A stretch of DNA of 64,000 nucleotides from Brienomyrus brachyistius (taxonomy: Eukaryota > Chordata > Actinopteri > Osteoglossiformes > Mormyridae): contig NC_064544.1 of assembly GCF_023856365.1 (NCBI RefSeq), forward strand, positions 22,234,399-22,298,398, written 5' to 3'. Each line of letters begins with the position of its first letter. Position 1 is the stretch's first letter. This document shows, piece after piece, positions 1 to 12,487 of the stretch. A program made the position numbers and the translations under genes. The notes under the pieces were generated by a model. The model had not been told where the DNA came from, searched no databases, and was given only the letters and a program-made list of their open reading frames with translations.

Positions 1-1760
1 TCAGTTTATCAGATGTTCCTCCCAAGGCAATTTACAACATTGGGAATAAAGACAATAGAACAATAGAATAGATGAAGATACAGCAATAGATGCCAGCCAA
101 GCAGAGAGTCACAGCAATCTATGCTATTACACAATTTTTAGGGCCGCTCACACTCAGGGGCCCCTGGAACTATCCAAACACGCCCCCCCCCACCCCCCCA
201 CCCACACAGCACCACTACAATCCTACAATATGGTCATCTTAACCATTAAAGAGTTTGGATGATCTAGATTAATTATCTTTAAAGATCAAACTGATTTAGT
301 TTGTAGGGATAGTGAGGTTAATAACTGCCTTTAGATTTTATATAGTCCTATAAGAAAAATATTTATTGCCACTCCACATAGAGCTGTTAAATGCAGTTTA
401 AACAGATTGTTACAAATATTTAATATTTAATAGTTAGACTATTTTGTTCGATAGATATTAAAGGGACTAAGTTCGTGGGATTTCAAGATCTCGCATTTGT
501 TACCAGTAGGTGTCGCTACAGCCCAGGGACTGTGGTAAACGCCAAAGGACGACGGAGCATAGCGCACAAATCCTTGTTTGTCTCTGCATACCAAGATAGG
601 TCTGTTTAATGGGCACTAAAAGCTTGGCGCAGATGTAAGCTGGGGGTAGAACCCCCCCCCCCCCCCCCCCCCCCCTTCCCTACTGTGTCTGGCGTTGTAC
701 CTTTAGAATGTCTTGGCTTTGTTTGGGCTGTTGCCATGGAGACCACCTTTGATTCTTTACAGGCCACCTCCTTGTGCTGCTGGGGCTCACTGTGCCATAT
801 TGTCCACTTTCTCTGGTACAAAGCCATGCTGGACCCTCTAGATTATCCCCTTTGGAGGTTGTTTAGCTAATTCGCTCTGAAGTCATTTACTAAGGGCGCG
901 GCTCACAGGGATCACCAGACCACTTGATGACACCTAATCAGACATTGACATGGTGTGCATATAAATGTATAGCAGTATGCAAGGTCAATTTCAAACGTGG
1001 AAAAACACTAATACTTTAGGGATACTAAAGACTCATTTTACTTAATCATTGTCAATTTGTCTTTTATGACGGATGTAATCGTATATCATTCACATATTAA
1101 TGGTAGCTTGGAAGAAGAGGTGCCAATTCTCTCTATATATAAAAGTGTGCAGAACACTGTTATTATAATGTCTATGCTACTCAAACATAATATTCCACAG
1201 TGTGATAATCTACCTTTTTTAAATCATTGTTTATATCGTTTCAGAAAGAAATATTTTAACTACATTATTTTTGCCTTATTTTACAGCGATGTCATTGACT
1301 TCAGATCTACTTTTTGGTGGAAGTATTCTTAGGAACTATTCATTATCTGCAGTCCTAAGAGAGTATGGTCCTTCACATGTCCTAATTGAATTATTTTAAC
1401 TATGAATTTGGCAATATTAAGAGAGATAAGATAAACTTTATCCATGAAATCCATGTGCATTCAGTTGCAAAGTACGTAAAGTGCACAGATACAAACAAAG
1501 TCCAAAACCAAGACAGCCAAGTAAACACAGTGCAAACATATAAATCTCTGCAGTTAAAACCACACTGGTCACATGATACACCCTGCCAACCCGATCTTTC
1601 GGCCACAACCTTCAGGGATGATGTACGAAACTGCTAAAACGAGAACTTCAAGGCATAGAGACAGTTTCTCCCCACAGGTCCATAGCCCTGCTTAGTGACA
1701 GTATGTACAAACCCCTCCTCTGTAATATATATATGCTATAACTGAGTGACTGAACAGTAA
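1..1760. other. Gene-free AT-rich region
   Basis: I see no credible exon here. Short open frames lack splice-site support or recognisable protein content. It contains a C homopolymer at 652-675 and a CTCF-like core near 502-516 with one mismatch. It runs into the minisatellite at 1761. Confidence 0.6.
652..675. repeat. Poly-C tract (24 C)
   Basis: An uninterrupted run of about 24 C. It is a simple repeat, length-unstable, with G-quadruplex or i-motif potential. It also creates a spurious glycine-rich open frame on the minus strand. Confidence 0.95.
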
Positions 1761-2717
1761 TGTGTTATACCTCTTCCAACGGGCTAGGGACATGCTATAC
1801 CTGCTGATGGGCTAGGGAAGTGCTATACCTCCCGACGGGTTAGAGATATGCTATACCTGCCGACGGGCTAGGGAAGTGGTACACCTGCCGGCGACTAGGG
1901 ACGTGCTATACCTCCTGATGTGTTAGGAACGTGCTATACCAGCTGACGTCTAGTGACGTGCTGTACCTTTCAACTGGCTAGGGACGTGCTATACCTGCCG
2001 ACGACTAGGGATGTGCTATACCTCCAAACTGGCTAGGAACGTGCTATACCTTCCGATGGGCTAGGGACGTGCTATACCTGCTGACGGGCTAGGGAAATGC
2101 TATACCTGCCGATGGCTAGGGACATGCTATACCTCCCAACGGGTTAGGGATATGGTATACCTCCCGACAGGCTAGGGAAGTGCTATACCTGCTGGCAACT
2201 AGGGACATGCTATACCTCCTGATGTGTTAGGAACGTGCTATACCAGCCGACAGCTAGTGATGTGCTGTACCTCCCGACTGGCTAGGGACGTGCTATATCT
2301 GCCGACTACTAGGGACGTGCTATACCTCCTGACGGGCTAGGGACGTGCTGTACCTCCCGACGGGCTAGGGACGTGCTATACCTGCTGACGGGCTAGGGAA
2401 GTGCTATACCTGCCGATGACTAGGGACATGCTATACCTCCTGATGTGTTAGGAACGTGCTATACCAGCCGACGGCTAGTGACGTGCTGTACCTCCCGACT
2501 GGCTAGGGACGTGCTATACCTCCCGACGGGCTAGTGACGTGCTATACCTTCCAATGGGCTAGGGATGTGCTATACCACCTGACGAGTTAGGGATATGCTA
2601 TACCTCCCGACGGGCTAGGGACGTGCTATACCTCCTGACGGGCTAGGGACGTGCTATACCTCCCGACGGGTTAGGGATATGCTATACCTCCCAACCGGCT
2701 AGGGACGTGCTATACCT
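1761..2717. repeat. 28-bp minisatellite
   Basis: About 34 imperfect tandem copies of a 27-28 bp unit built around CTAGGGACGTGCTATACC followed by a variable TCCCGACGGG-like part. Copies differ by point changes and one-base deletions. A rare variant containing GATGTGTTAGGAACGTG recurs at about 1917, 2221 and 2442, so blocks of several units have themselves been duplicated (offsets of about 304 and 221 bp). Many units carry an ACGTG core. It lies about 6.3 kb upstream of noto. No protein or RNA gene is evident in it. Confidence 0.95.
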
Positions 2718-4499
2718 TCATTGTCAAAATGGCATATCTGTTTTACCTAATACTTCTGAAATATTTGAATATTGTGGCAATATGTGGACATGAATGGTCA
2801 GTGGTGTTCCACATCTATCTGCTTGTTCTAGGTATTACTAATCTTTTGTAGTTACGTCTTTAAATGATCCTGTCCTAAGTGGTTAGAAGATGAAGTCCAA
2901 GTTTATGCTCCAAGGGCATAGATTGTTTGTGTGTGTGGCATATTCTTCTTCTGTGAATATAGATATATGTACATACACTGGACATGACACTGATCTTACC
3001 AGATAAAAGAGGAGAAGCGATGCATCGGTTCCTTAGGAAAAAAGAGGTGCTCATACCTCGTTATCCTATCACCTCCCCGTTGACACTAACCGACTTGTAT
3101 GTTTTGCCGTTGAGTTTCAATGAGAGCCAAAGGTGCAGCCGGGAACAGCAAATAGAGGCTGACGTGTTAAAGGTCAGCCCTGTGCGTGTCACCTCCATTA
3201 AAGAGGGTGTGGGGGATGGCGGCTCGGCCACCTGCACGACGGGGAGTGCAGGGCCATCAAGTCCCCTCCTCCAGTGAGGAGACCCACACCCTCCATGGGT
3301 CACACTGCATTCAGCAATTGAAAGACTCTTTAAATGGGCTAAACATAGAACATGAGGTATGTATGCAGAGAGGTATGTATGTTAAATGGCAGTTACACCA
3401 GTGAAGTCTATAGCCCCCTTTTCATATTTTTACAAATAAGTTACAGATAAATATCACCACCAATGCAATAATAGAGTCACATTATCAGAATCAGACTCAT
3501 AATCCATTGATCCTGGAGGGAAATTATGTATGATCTTAAAGCACAATGGCAAAATGAGTTGAGGTTGGTGAATAAATGAAAAGAAACTATTTCCGTTTCC
3601 ATCAGAAAAAAATAACAAAAAGGTTTATTTCATGTGTTTTGCTGACTTGCCCAACCAGGCAATCTATTAATACTATCAGACGTTTTGTTGAACTGGATTT
3701 TGCCTTTTTCCATTGTGGTCCATCCCCTGCACGACAGTCCTCCACTGCTGAGTGCTGGCTCAGTTCTGCGATACTGGACTGTGTGGCCTTCTCTCTCTTG
3801 TTAAATGCAAGGGGCTATTGGCTTGTGCCAGACAGCCCCAATACGCAAGGCCCGCTGGCAGTGAGCAGGCGTGAGTGCACTTCCCAAGCAGAGAGTAATC
3901 CCTCATTAACTTGGTAATGACCCTGCTTCATTGTGACCTCAGCCCCCCCCAGTGCCCCATTGTATCTCACACACCTCAAACAGTAGCCATTCACAGCACC
4001 ATATACAGCCCACCAGGGTAGATACCACCACAACCCCACCCTCCCCACACACACACACACATTCTGTAATGATACATTAAAGAATCTTACTGATTATTTA
4101 CTGACCATCTGATAAAGCACAACATTCAAGATATAAACTTCTCGCTACTTCTGGTTTTCATTGTGCTTGACTGATTGACGCCAAATATTTTACAGAAAAA
4201 GATCAATCACATTTATCAAGGGCAAAAAACTGGGTATGTCCATCTCCTTTAAAGCTGGAAGTTCATGTTCTTAACAGTGATGCTACCTGATGCCTTTTAA
4301 GATAAACTAGGAAATGAATGAGAACTGCAATCAGTTTTAAAAACAGCTTCTCACTTTAAGAGCATGATGAAAGCCGTTCCTCATCTCCATCAATCAAGCC
4401 CCGCGAGGTGACTTTAACCTCTGTAGTAAAAGACAAAAAAAACACATTCTATTAATGATTTTCACACTCATTATAATAAGGAATGATGTCATACTTTAC

Positions 4500-4625
4500 A
4501 GCCCATCCATCGGTCCATCAGCCATAACTGCTTATCGATTAGCGGGTCATGGGAAAACCTGAAGCCCATTCCAGGAGGTACGGGGTTAGGGGACGATCCC
4601 AGGCAGGATGTCAAGTCCGTCACAT
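4500..4625 (-). mobile_element. Decayed SINE tail fragment
   Basis: Reads CCATCCATCGG...GCTTATCGATTAGCGGGTCA...CCCATTCCAGGAGGTACGGGG. This matches, with many changes, the tail-proximal part of the SINE seen intact at 36768-37126, in the same (minus) orientation. The tRNA-like head is absent. Confidence 0.6.
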
Positions 4626-5454
4626 GATTTTGTAGGTAAGTGGCACATTACAAGCAATACAGCTATCGAGGACCCAGCTAGGTATAAGTGAAACTATGCT
4701 TTCCCAGGTATACAAATCCAGTATGCATAGAATGCAGCGTTACTATCCAAAGGGATTTGCCGGTCACCGTCTTAATATTTCTAGAGTTTTGTAACCATCT
4801 GGTGACCTGCAGTCTATTACACCCAGTGTCTCATTCAGATTTAATAATAGGTCAACTGGACTTTTCATAAAAAGAACATAACCTTAAGTAAACATTTTGT
4901 ATAAGTAGATGGGCTGATTAACACATAGTAAAGAAGTAATGGATAGTAATATAATTTTACCACTTAAGCTACATACTTAATTATGGGCAGACATGCCCCA
5001 ACAAGTGGAAACCGAAGCATGGGTACGTTCACACGTCCTCTCAAAATCTCCCCCAGTTATGCCCCCATTTCCATAAAATACATTTGCACAAAACATTCAG
5101 GAGTGTATTTGGGCCAGACAGTAAATAAATGCTTTCATATGCCTCATTTCTTAGTCAAAGTGACTGGAAAGGCCTATCAGTTGTCATTGTCCCACTGATG
5201 ATTGCCATGGCAACCAGGTAATGGGGACCAAAGAATCCACAAGCCTAAACAGGGTGTGGTGTTCAAAGCCATCAGCTGAGTCCCTCATTAGTGGCATGTG
5301 GCTATTAATAAGAAAAGAAAAGTCTGAGAGACCTGATAAAACAGTGGATCAGGTGAAGACAGTCCTTTCATATGGATCACAATTATGCAGCCATAACATG
5401 ACAAGCAATCACATTGGTATTGCAGATGAGGTACTTGTCACCTACGCCTGTTTG

Positions 5455-5690
5455 TCCTGTGCAGAGTTATGGGAATCCAGAGCCAATCCCAGTAGCTACG
5501 GGTGCAAGGTGGGAAATAGCTCAGGTTGGGGTGCCAACCCATCTCAGGGTGCACACACCATTCACACACATATATACACCTATTGACAGCTGGATTACTG
5601 CAGCTCACGTCAGCATGTTTTGGACTGTGGGGGGTGGGGGACCTGAGAACCTAGAAGAACCCCCCCCCCCCCGTCCACACACACACACAC
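5455..5690 (-). mobile_element. Decayed SINE copy
   Basis: Order and motifs follow the minus-oriented SINE at 36768-37126: a GTGGGAAATAGCTCAGG-like block, CCAACCCATCTCAGGG, CACACACCATTCACACAC and TGTTTTGGACTGTGGGG. The GGGTGC pair at 5500 and 5547 preserves the exact 47-bp spacing that matters for the expanded copy at 39.7-41.6 kb. It ends in C and CA runs (5660-5693). Confidence 0.75.
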
Positions 5691-5794
5691 ACACAATAGC
5701 ACAGGGAGTTTCAGTTTGGAGAGTAGTTTCAATCATTAACGTGAGGATATTATAATGACCATATACTCCATAAGCTGATATGGGAGATTGATTG

Positions 5795-5840
5795 GTGGAT
5801 GGATGGATGGATGGATGGATGGATGGATGGATGGATGGAT
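5795..5840. repeat. (GGAT)n microsatellite
   Basis: About 11 perfect copies of GGAT. In this genome such tracts form the tails of SINE and LINE copies, so this may mark an old insertion end. Confidence 0.95.
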
Positions 5841-7369
5841 AATTGAGAACATTGATTTACTGATTTACAGTACTCTGGGGGTAGTCAGACACCTAAACCT
5901 AGGGCCAAAATCTTACTTTTAAATATTTTCTTGACATATTAAGCATAATAGTTTTAAGAGATTATCATCCGTCCGTCTTCTAACCACAAATCCTGCTCAG
6001 GATTGTATGTTTTTGGGTCCCTGATTTACCGGTGCGAGTCTCATAACACCTGCAGGACACTAGGCCACAGTGAAACCACATACTCGATGGACTGGTAAGG
6101 TTACCATGCTTCCTTGTTCATCTGTGGGAATCATGTGACTCCAGGAAATGACCCAAATATTTATGATCTGCATGCTTTCGGTGCTGGTCGCCATGCTAGA
6201 GGCCAAAGGAGGTATTTGTCAGCAAACTTTAAATATTGTCACATTGATTAATTTTGAATTTTGCCCCCCAAAATAAGGAAGGTGTCTCCCCTTATTTACA
6301 GGCAAAATACAAGCAACAGAAATTAGTTTAATATTCACTTCTTATTTACTGGATTTAATTTATTACTATTGGTACACTTATAGAATCAACCATAGACATA
6401 GTGTTTACCCAGGTTCATTTATTTTGTAACAACCTATTTTAAATTTTGTATAATTAACCTGGGATAAAACATGTAATGAACTAAAACAAACAAGTGGATG
6501 GGATAAAACAGTTACATTCTTAAAATTGCTAAGGAGATATAGGGAAAAGCATTTAGTATTCTAGCATTTAGAGCATTTAATGCCGTGTTAGTGCATCCAG
6601 CAATAACCAGCACCATCTTAAAAGTTTGTGTATTTGAGGCAGACTGCTGAGCAGCGTATCTCACCGTATGAAGAACATCCTAGTCGCCTTCATTGTCGCC
6701 GTTATCCTGTCCCTCCACCTGCATGCTCTCTCACTACAGCTCCCGATCGTCCAACTCACCCTGCAGGGTCGTTCACAAGACCCAAGCTGTAAAAGAAAGT
6801 ACTGTTGTTGTCCTTAATTATGTGACAATTATTTGAATATTTCCTAAAGTATCACCTCTCAGCCGAAGTTTCACTTAGTGAAACAGAAATGTGTCAATAT
6901 ATGATAAACGGAAATCGTGACAATCGACTGCATCCAAATCTAAGTAATACTGATCTCAATACTAACATGATTTTTCAAAGTATAGTTTTCTGATGTCCAG
7001 ACAGAAAATATCATGTTAACACTTCTGTAGCAGGTATTCACAATCTGTGTAGACCAATGGGCGGAGACAGCAGCATGTCTCTTTACGGTCTAAACCTCTT
7101 TTGCAATAGGCTGCCTTCGTCTTCTTTCCAGTTGTGAGAAATCCGCTAGCAAACTTCAGGACGGGAGGGGTGAATGGGAGTGAGATACGGGTGGTCGTAC
7201 TCAGAAGTCCTGTCTTTGTTTGGACACTCCCGACCGCTATGTTTGTCCTGTCCATTAAGCATTCTGGTGTCAAGGAAAGGCCCATAATTAGAAAAGTCCG
7301 AGAGTCAAAAGAGAATCGCTGTTCCCGAGGCTGTTTGAACGTGTTTTAACAGTCATTTAAAGACCTAGC

Positions 7370-7560
7370 CTGGCTCTTTTTCAAACACCACTTCCAAATG
7401 ATGGAAATGAGGTTGGCAAAGTTTGCAGAGCTGGCCATAATCTCGATTGAAAGCGAGGACGCGTCACCCCCTCGCACTGTCAGCAAGCAGACCGAGTCCT
7501 TTAAACACACCGCTGCGCGTTTCATCTTTTCCGCTTCGAGACTAATTACCATCTAATCAT
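7370..7560. promoter_or_regulatory. Candidate conserved non-coding element upstream of noto
   Basis: A compact, balanced-composition stretch in AT-rich surroundings, 1.5 kb upstream of the noto start. It contains homeodomain-type cores (TAATTAC at 7543-7549, then a CTAATCATGG stretch). No open frame with splice support is present. Enhancer status is inference only; cross-species alignment would decide it. Confidence 0.3.
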
Positions 7561-8932
7561 GGAAAATCACTTATGATTATAGGCTATTTATACAGGCCTT
7601 CTCTATATACTCAACGTGGTTTACAGATAAATATTCGTTGATGCCATTAGCCTATTTATGTGATTGCATATTAGGCTCGTAACATGATAATGCATATTGT
7701 TTAGGCCACTTCACGCACTAGTTTAGCGCTGCGAAACTCAAGTCTCATTTTCTATTGTTCTATACAATACAGACTGTAATGTACGGCATGAGACTCCCCA
7801 CCACCCCAATATGCAGTGAACGAGCATTGCATGTTACTTGTTAATACAAAACTTTTTTCAATGAACTGGTTCCTTCGCTTGAGCTCAGTGTAACAATGCG
7901 CTTGTTAGCAGTTAATAAAATCAGTAATGTCCCCCTCTCATCAAGAGCAGGCCGTCGGATTTGACGCCTGGACGAGTCTTCGTTTTCTCCATTTTCTGCC
8001 AACACGGCAGATGTTAAAGAAACACTGTCAACAAGGCTCTACTTTCAAAGTCATCAGCGAGAGGAGGAGCGGCTGACCAGCCTGTTGACTTTAGTACACC
8101 CCACATGCCTCCTAATACACCCCCACGGAATTTAGCGTGCAGTTTAAGGATTATTTCAATTCAATAATAATAACAAAAAACTTGGTGCAAGCGCGTATGG
8201 AAAATTTACGGATGGATGGACTACTGTGAAACGAATCCATATATACGTGTAAAGTACATTACATTTCACGTGTAGTTCTACGCTTCTCTGTGTTGTATAA
8301 ATGGATGATTGACGGACAGGTTTTATATTATCCTGTCTAAAATAATAGCCTACTATAGTCTGTGTCACTTTAAGGCTAATATAATGATGAAATACAAAAA
8401 TGTGTTTTTCCGTGTTAGTAACCTATTGCATGAAACAAGTGAATAAAACAACCTCGTATTAAATGTTCTAAGTATTTGTTGTACTTTTGTAATTTGTATC
8501 TAGTTTTTGTCTACTTAAAATAGACCCATATTATAAATTCGCTCTTACAGTTTTTAGTGTATCATCCCATAGTGACCGAGTTTATTTGTTCCGCTGTTTG
8601 AATAGCATCTGCCGGCTTGCTTTGAGATTTAGGGCACGATATTACATAATTGCGCAACATCAAGGTTCCCTCAGCGGTAATGATTGCTTTTGGAGTTAAG
8701 ATCCTTTCAAGAATTTGTACAAACCTCTCCCTCTGCCCCTATAGCCTTTCTGCGTCTTAGCTTCCTCCAGTAACTTGTCATGGAAAGGGCCATTAGAACA
8801 TTGACAAGCCCAGCGTGTCACTAGTCAATCAATTAATTGGATCCCTTGTTGGGCCGGTCGTTTTCCTCATCGGCTACTTAGGAAGACAAAGGCGCAGCGG
8901 GGGTGGTTTGACACCTCTGAACTGAGTCTGGG

Positions 8933-8939
8933 TATAAAA
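8933..8939 (+). promoter_or_regulatory. noto: noto TATA box
   Basis: TATAAAA within GGGTATAAAATGGGG, 115 bp upstream of the noto ATG, predicting a start site near 8960-8970 and a 5' UTR of about 90 bp. A TGACACCT sequence just upstream (8909-8916) resembles a degenerate T-box half site, which would fit known control of Not genes by Brachyury, but a single weak match proves nothing. Confidence 0.75.
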
Positions 8940-9053
8940 TGGGGCACCGGTCTTGGCAGAGAACTAGTCTAAGTTTCCTTGCAGTGGGCGAACACCTGAA
9001 ATCCTTCAGAAAATACGCCTCTTTCTGAAGACTTTTGTGACGCATTTGAAGAC

Positions 9054-10091
9054 ATGGAAATCTCCGCCAGCGCCTTTGGAAATTACGGCTACAGCTGGCG
9101 CCCGTACGGCACCATCTATCCAGACTGCGCCAGCAGACAGTGCGCTGCCCCCACCAAGCCAAACAACGGGAAATCCTTCACCATCGACGCTATCCTTGGG
9201 AAGCCTGAGCAACCCGCAAATGGACAGGCGAACCCCTTGCGCAGCGGAGGATACCCGCCTGTTGCTTCTCCTTTGGCGCATCAAGGACAGATGTGTTCAC
9301 CGCTGGCACAATACGTCTACACGCCGCACATCGTGCACTCTCAGCCCGGCTATCCTGCTTACTGCTCGCCATTCCAATACCAAGCTTTTCGTGGAAGTCT
9401 TTACGCCCAAGGTATACATGTTATCTTGATTATTTTCTCTTTTTTCACTTCACCGGAAATACTGTCCCATTATTATTAACTTAGTGAATCATAACACCAT
9501 TCGTATAAACTGGATGATTTTCTATTCTCTCCTCAGAAACCCCATCAAAGAACAGCCTGCAGCCCCTTAAGCACAGAGGAGGGAAGTCGAAAAGGATGCG
9601 TACCAGCTTTACCAACGAGCAGCTCTCCCGTCTGGAGAAGGAGTTCGCCCGTCAGCAGTACATGGTGGGATCGGAAAGATTCGTTCTAGCCTCATCGCTG
9701 CAGCTTACCGAGGCTCAGGTAAACATCTTGATATTATGTTTTGCAAACACTTAGAATCTCTTTAATATAGGTGTGTGAAATGGCTTTAGGGATAAATGTT
9801 TTTAAATTGCATGAACGTTTGATGTTGAATTGGAAAAGGTTAACCCGTTTATAAATCTGATGTTTATGACATTTGTTTCCGTTGCAGGTTAAAGTCTGGT
9901 TTCAAAACAGACGCATCAAGTTCCGGAAGCAGAGTTTGGATCAGCAGCATGCGAAACTTGCCAAGCTGGGTCTGGCGGCCCCGCAGAGCAGCAAGAGCTC
10001 CCGAAGTCGTGAGGAAGAGGGTGAAGAAGATGAAGAAGAAGTCAGATTATCTGAGGAATCTGACGTGGACATTGAGGGGTCTGATCAATGA
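9054..10091 (+). CDS. noto: Notochord homeobox protein (Not/floating head)
   Basis: Three exons: 9054-9411, 9537-9718, 9888-10091 (stop TGA). All junctions are GT/AG and the phases agree, giving 247 aa. Residues 42-48 (FTIDAIL) form an eh1 motif, the Groucho/TLE-binding repression peptide. Residues 137-196 are a homeodomain with arm KRMRTSF and recognition helix [15 protein letters not shown]. The C-terminus from about 220 is strongly acidic. The second intron cuts the homeodomain between residues 44 and 45, as in the neighbouring emx gene. In vertebrates Not proteins are nuclear regulators that specify notochord in axial mesoderm. The chosen ATG follows a TATA box and has G at -3 and +4. Family members, as I recall, have Trp at homeodomain position 56; this copy has Phe. 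Identity rests on the eh1 motif, the homeodomain type and linkage to emx, sfxn5 and rab11fip5. Confidence 0.92.
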
Positions 10092-10208
10092 AGCAGCCCA
10101 TATAGACCTTTAAACTCCCTTAACTGAATACGAACAACTGTATATAGACTATCGTACATAATTGTACATAATGTATAGTAACCTATTTCTATTTGTATGC
10201 ATATTTAA

Positions 10209-10214
10209 AATAAA
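10209..10214 (+). terminator. noto: noto polyadenylation signal
   Basis: AATAAA 118 bp after the stop codon, in an AT-rich 3' UTR and followed by a T-rich stretch. It gives a very short 3' UTR. No competing signal lies closer. Confidence 0.7.
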
Positions 10215-12317
10215 TATATATATTTTCACCAAATTAAATCGTTTCTGTCGTTGTAATTGTACTTAAAACGCCAATCAATTGTACAGGCAAATATACTTTT
10301 ACGTTCAAAGTGGGGGCAATAGAATTTCATCGGCGGAATAATACCTGTGCTGCGCAGGCGCGTACGGCTAATACGACATCCAAGCATTATTTATGGAAGT
10401 GGGCCTATAATTCATGTGACCAAACGTCCTATAATTTCGATGAGGATTTTAATGATAGTGATTAGTACTGATGCTTCCTGTCTCATCTTAAACAAACCAA
10501 CATTTATAATGAGTGGTTCTAATTAGCCTAAGTATTATTCACAGTTTTTGCAGTTAAAATATTCCATCGGGAAATAACGAAAAATGTCTCTGATTAAAAT
10601 GCCATGGTACTGTGAGCAACAATGAACAAATATTTCGCCTTTAATAATATGTCAGGTCTGTCCCGTAATTTACAGAAGATTTTATTTAAATAAAAAGCGA
10701 AAGTTAGGCGATGTGTATTCGATAAAAGCATTTGGTCTGTAATAAAGTCAAACAGGTCAAAAAAAGGAAGTGAACATTTTGCCCATCCAGACTATTATAT
10801 AAATTAGAAAAAATGGTAGCCCTTTGTCGGACAAATGCTACTGTAGCTTAAGAGAATTTTTCTATTAAAGCAAGACATTACCACGACTTGCACAATGACA
10901 TAATTTTGGAAAAAATGGTACTTTGAGATGTCAGCCATTTCCGATAAAAAAATCATGAAATAGGATTAGTATAGGCTACTTTTTCTTCGTTCTGCGTTAT
11001 TTTTTCACATTAACCATCCATCCATTTCTATCCGCTATTTTATTTTGATGATTCCTGCAGTTACAATAGGCCTACCTACTAAAAAAAAACGAAGACGATT
11101 TTTTTGTTAACACTAATCATCACTAAAGCATAATGGGTGAGAGTTTAGTGATTACTGAAAAAGCTGACACTGGTTGGATCAGGACTATGCTATCAATTAG
11201 CTGATTTAATAATTAACGAACAACTTGGCCTTGCTTCAAAGGCTTCAGACTTATTTCTACTTACATGTTACGGTAATCTATTTCCCGATTACAGTAGACG
11301 ATAATGCTTGGGAAGATGACTGTTTTCCTAGATTTGACTTTTACCCTCCCCGTCCTAATAAATAGAATAAAATTTGTATACGTACAATCCCAAACAAGAT
11401 CGATCATCAAGTTTTAATATGTTCCACCATGCGATTATAATTTGTTATTATTTGACAATAAATCCACTTAAACGTTCCTTTGAAGAAAGAAACGGTAACA
11501 AAAGTTAGGAAAACAATCTCATGCGCCTCAACACAGCAGTACTAATCCGATTTAGTCCCTGATTCGCCTCATTAACCCGAACAGTGGACCCATCTCTTAC
11601 CCGACAGAGCACAGTCTTTCGGGGTTGCGTTACTTTCGGGGGATAATACAATCGATACCGGAAGGTAAGTCACGGTTCTGCAATCTGCAGTCTTACAGCA
11701 ATGTAATTATCCATTAATACATTTTTTTTATTTTTGCTGTTTGTCTTTTATTAGGCACCTAACTTAAAAGTCACAGACAAATATTTAACAGAGAAACAAT
11801 TAACTCATGATCGTAATGCAAACTTTCATTAAGATTTTTATGTTTCAGTTGAATTTGTAAAAAATGCTCACTCAGTCTTTCTACTTATAGTTAGGCCTGT
11901 TGTTTCAGTGTTGCAGGTTATTTTTTTACCAGCATTCTTCTGGCTATTTGTTTGATTACTTCTCATACAACAAACTCGTTGTTATGATGTTAAAACTAAA
12001 ATTCGTTCTTGCTTTTATTACAACTAAAATGGCTGACACCCTTTTTGCAAGAGTCCCACAAAACTTAGATACAAATGTGGTAGTTTATAGATATCACTTT
12101 ATGTATCACTTTATGGAATCACTTTATGTAATTACTTTATATATTATTTTATGGAATTACTTTATGGAATCACTTCATGAAAAGTTCTAGAAAATCTTGA
12201 ACAGGCAGAGATTCATTTATTATTTAATTGACTATCTACACCCAGATTTCTGTTATCTTTCTATCCAGGTTCCAAAGTGAAACACTGTTTAAAGCAGGGA
12301 TATGCACAGGCTGAAAC

Positions 12318-12487
12318 CATTTACATTAACATTTATTTCTTGAGCAAATGCTTTAGTCCAAAGCGATGTGCAATTGAGAATGAAGGGTCAGCTAGTGCCA
12401 GGAGAAGCTGAGGCTAAGGGCTGTGCTCAAGGACACAACAGTACAATCACTCTGCTAATGAACGACCTTCCGATCGTGACCACAGGA
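12318..12487. mobile_element. Fish interspersed repeat fragment
   Basis: Contains CATTTACATTAACATTTATTT, GCTTTAGTCCAAAGCGATGTG and GCTCAAGGACACAACAGT in this order. These are hallmarks of a widespread teleost repeat that I recognise by pattern; I cannot assign its class. No flanking duplication was identified. Confidence 0.6.

Larger units (their letters stand above)
2718..7369. other. Intergenic region upstream of noto, with repeat debris
   Basis: No exon is supported. Visible content: a fragment resembling a common fish repeat (about 3484-3530, ending GGAGGGAAATTATG), two decayed SINE copies (4500-4625, 5455-5690), a GGAT tract (5795-5840), a CA/CT-rich patch near 4035-4062 and AT-rich single-copy-looking DNA. 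The segment 2990-3300 is less AT-rich and could be conserved non-coding DNA, but nothing in it identifies a function. Confidence 0.5.

Noticed and set aside
1761..2717. CRISPR-like regular array (also 45283-46650 and 37821-38198)
   Set aside because: Units are contiguous and similar along their whole length, with no alternation of constant repeat and unique spacer. The host is a vertebrate, so these are minisatellites.
9873..10091. Separate 72-aa homeobox fragment gene starting [12 protein letters not shown]
   Set aside because: The first residues are intron sequence; the frame is noto exon 3 read from before its acceptor.
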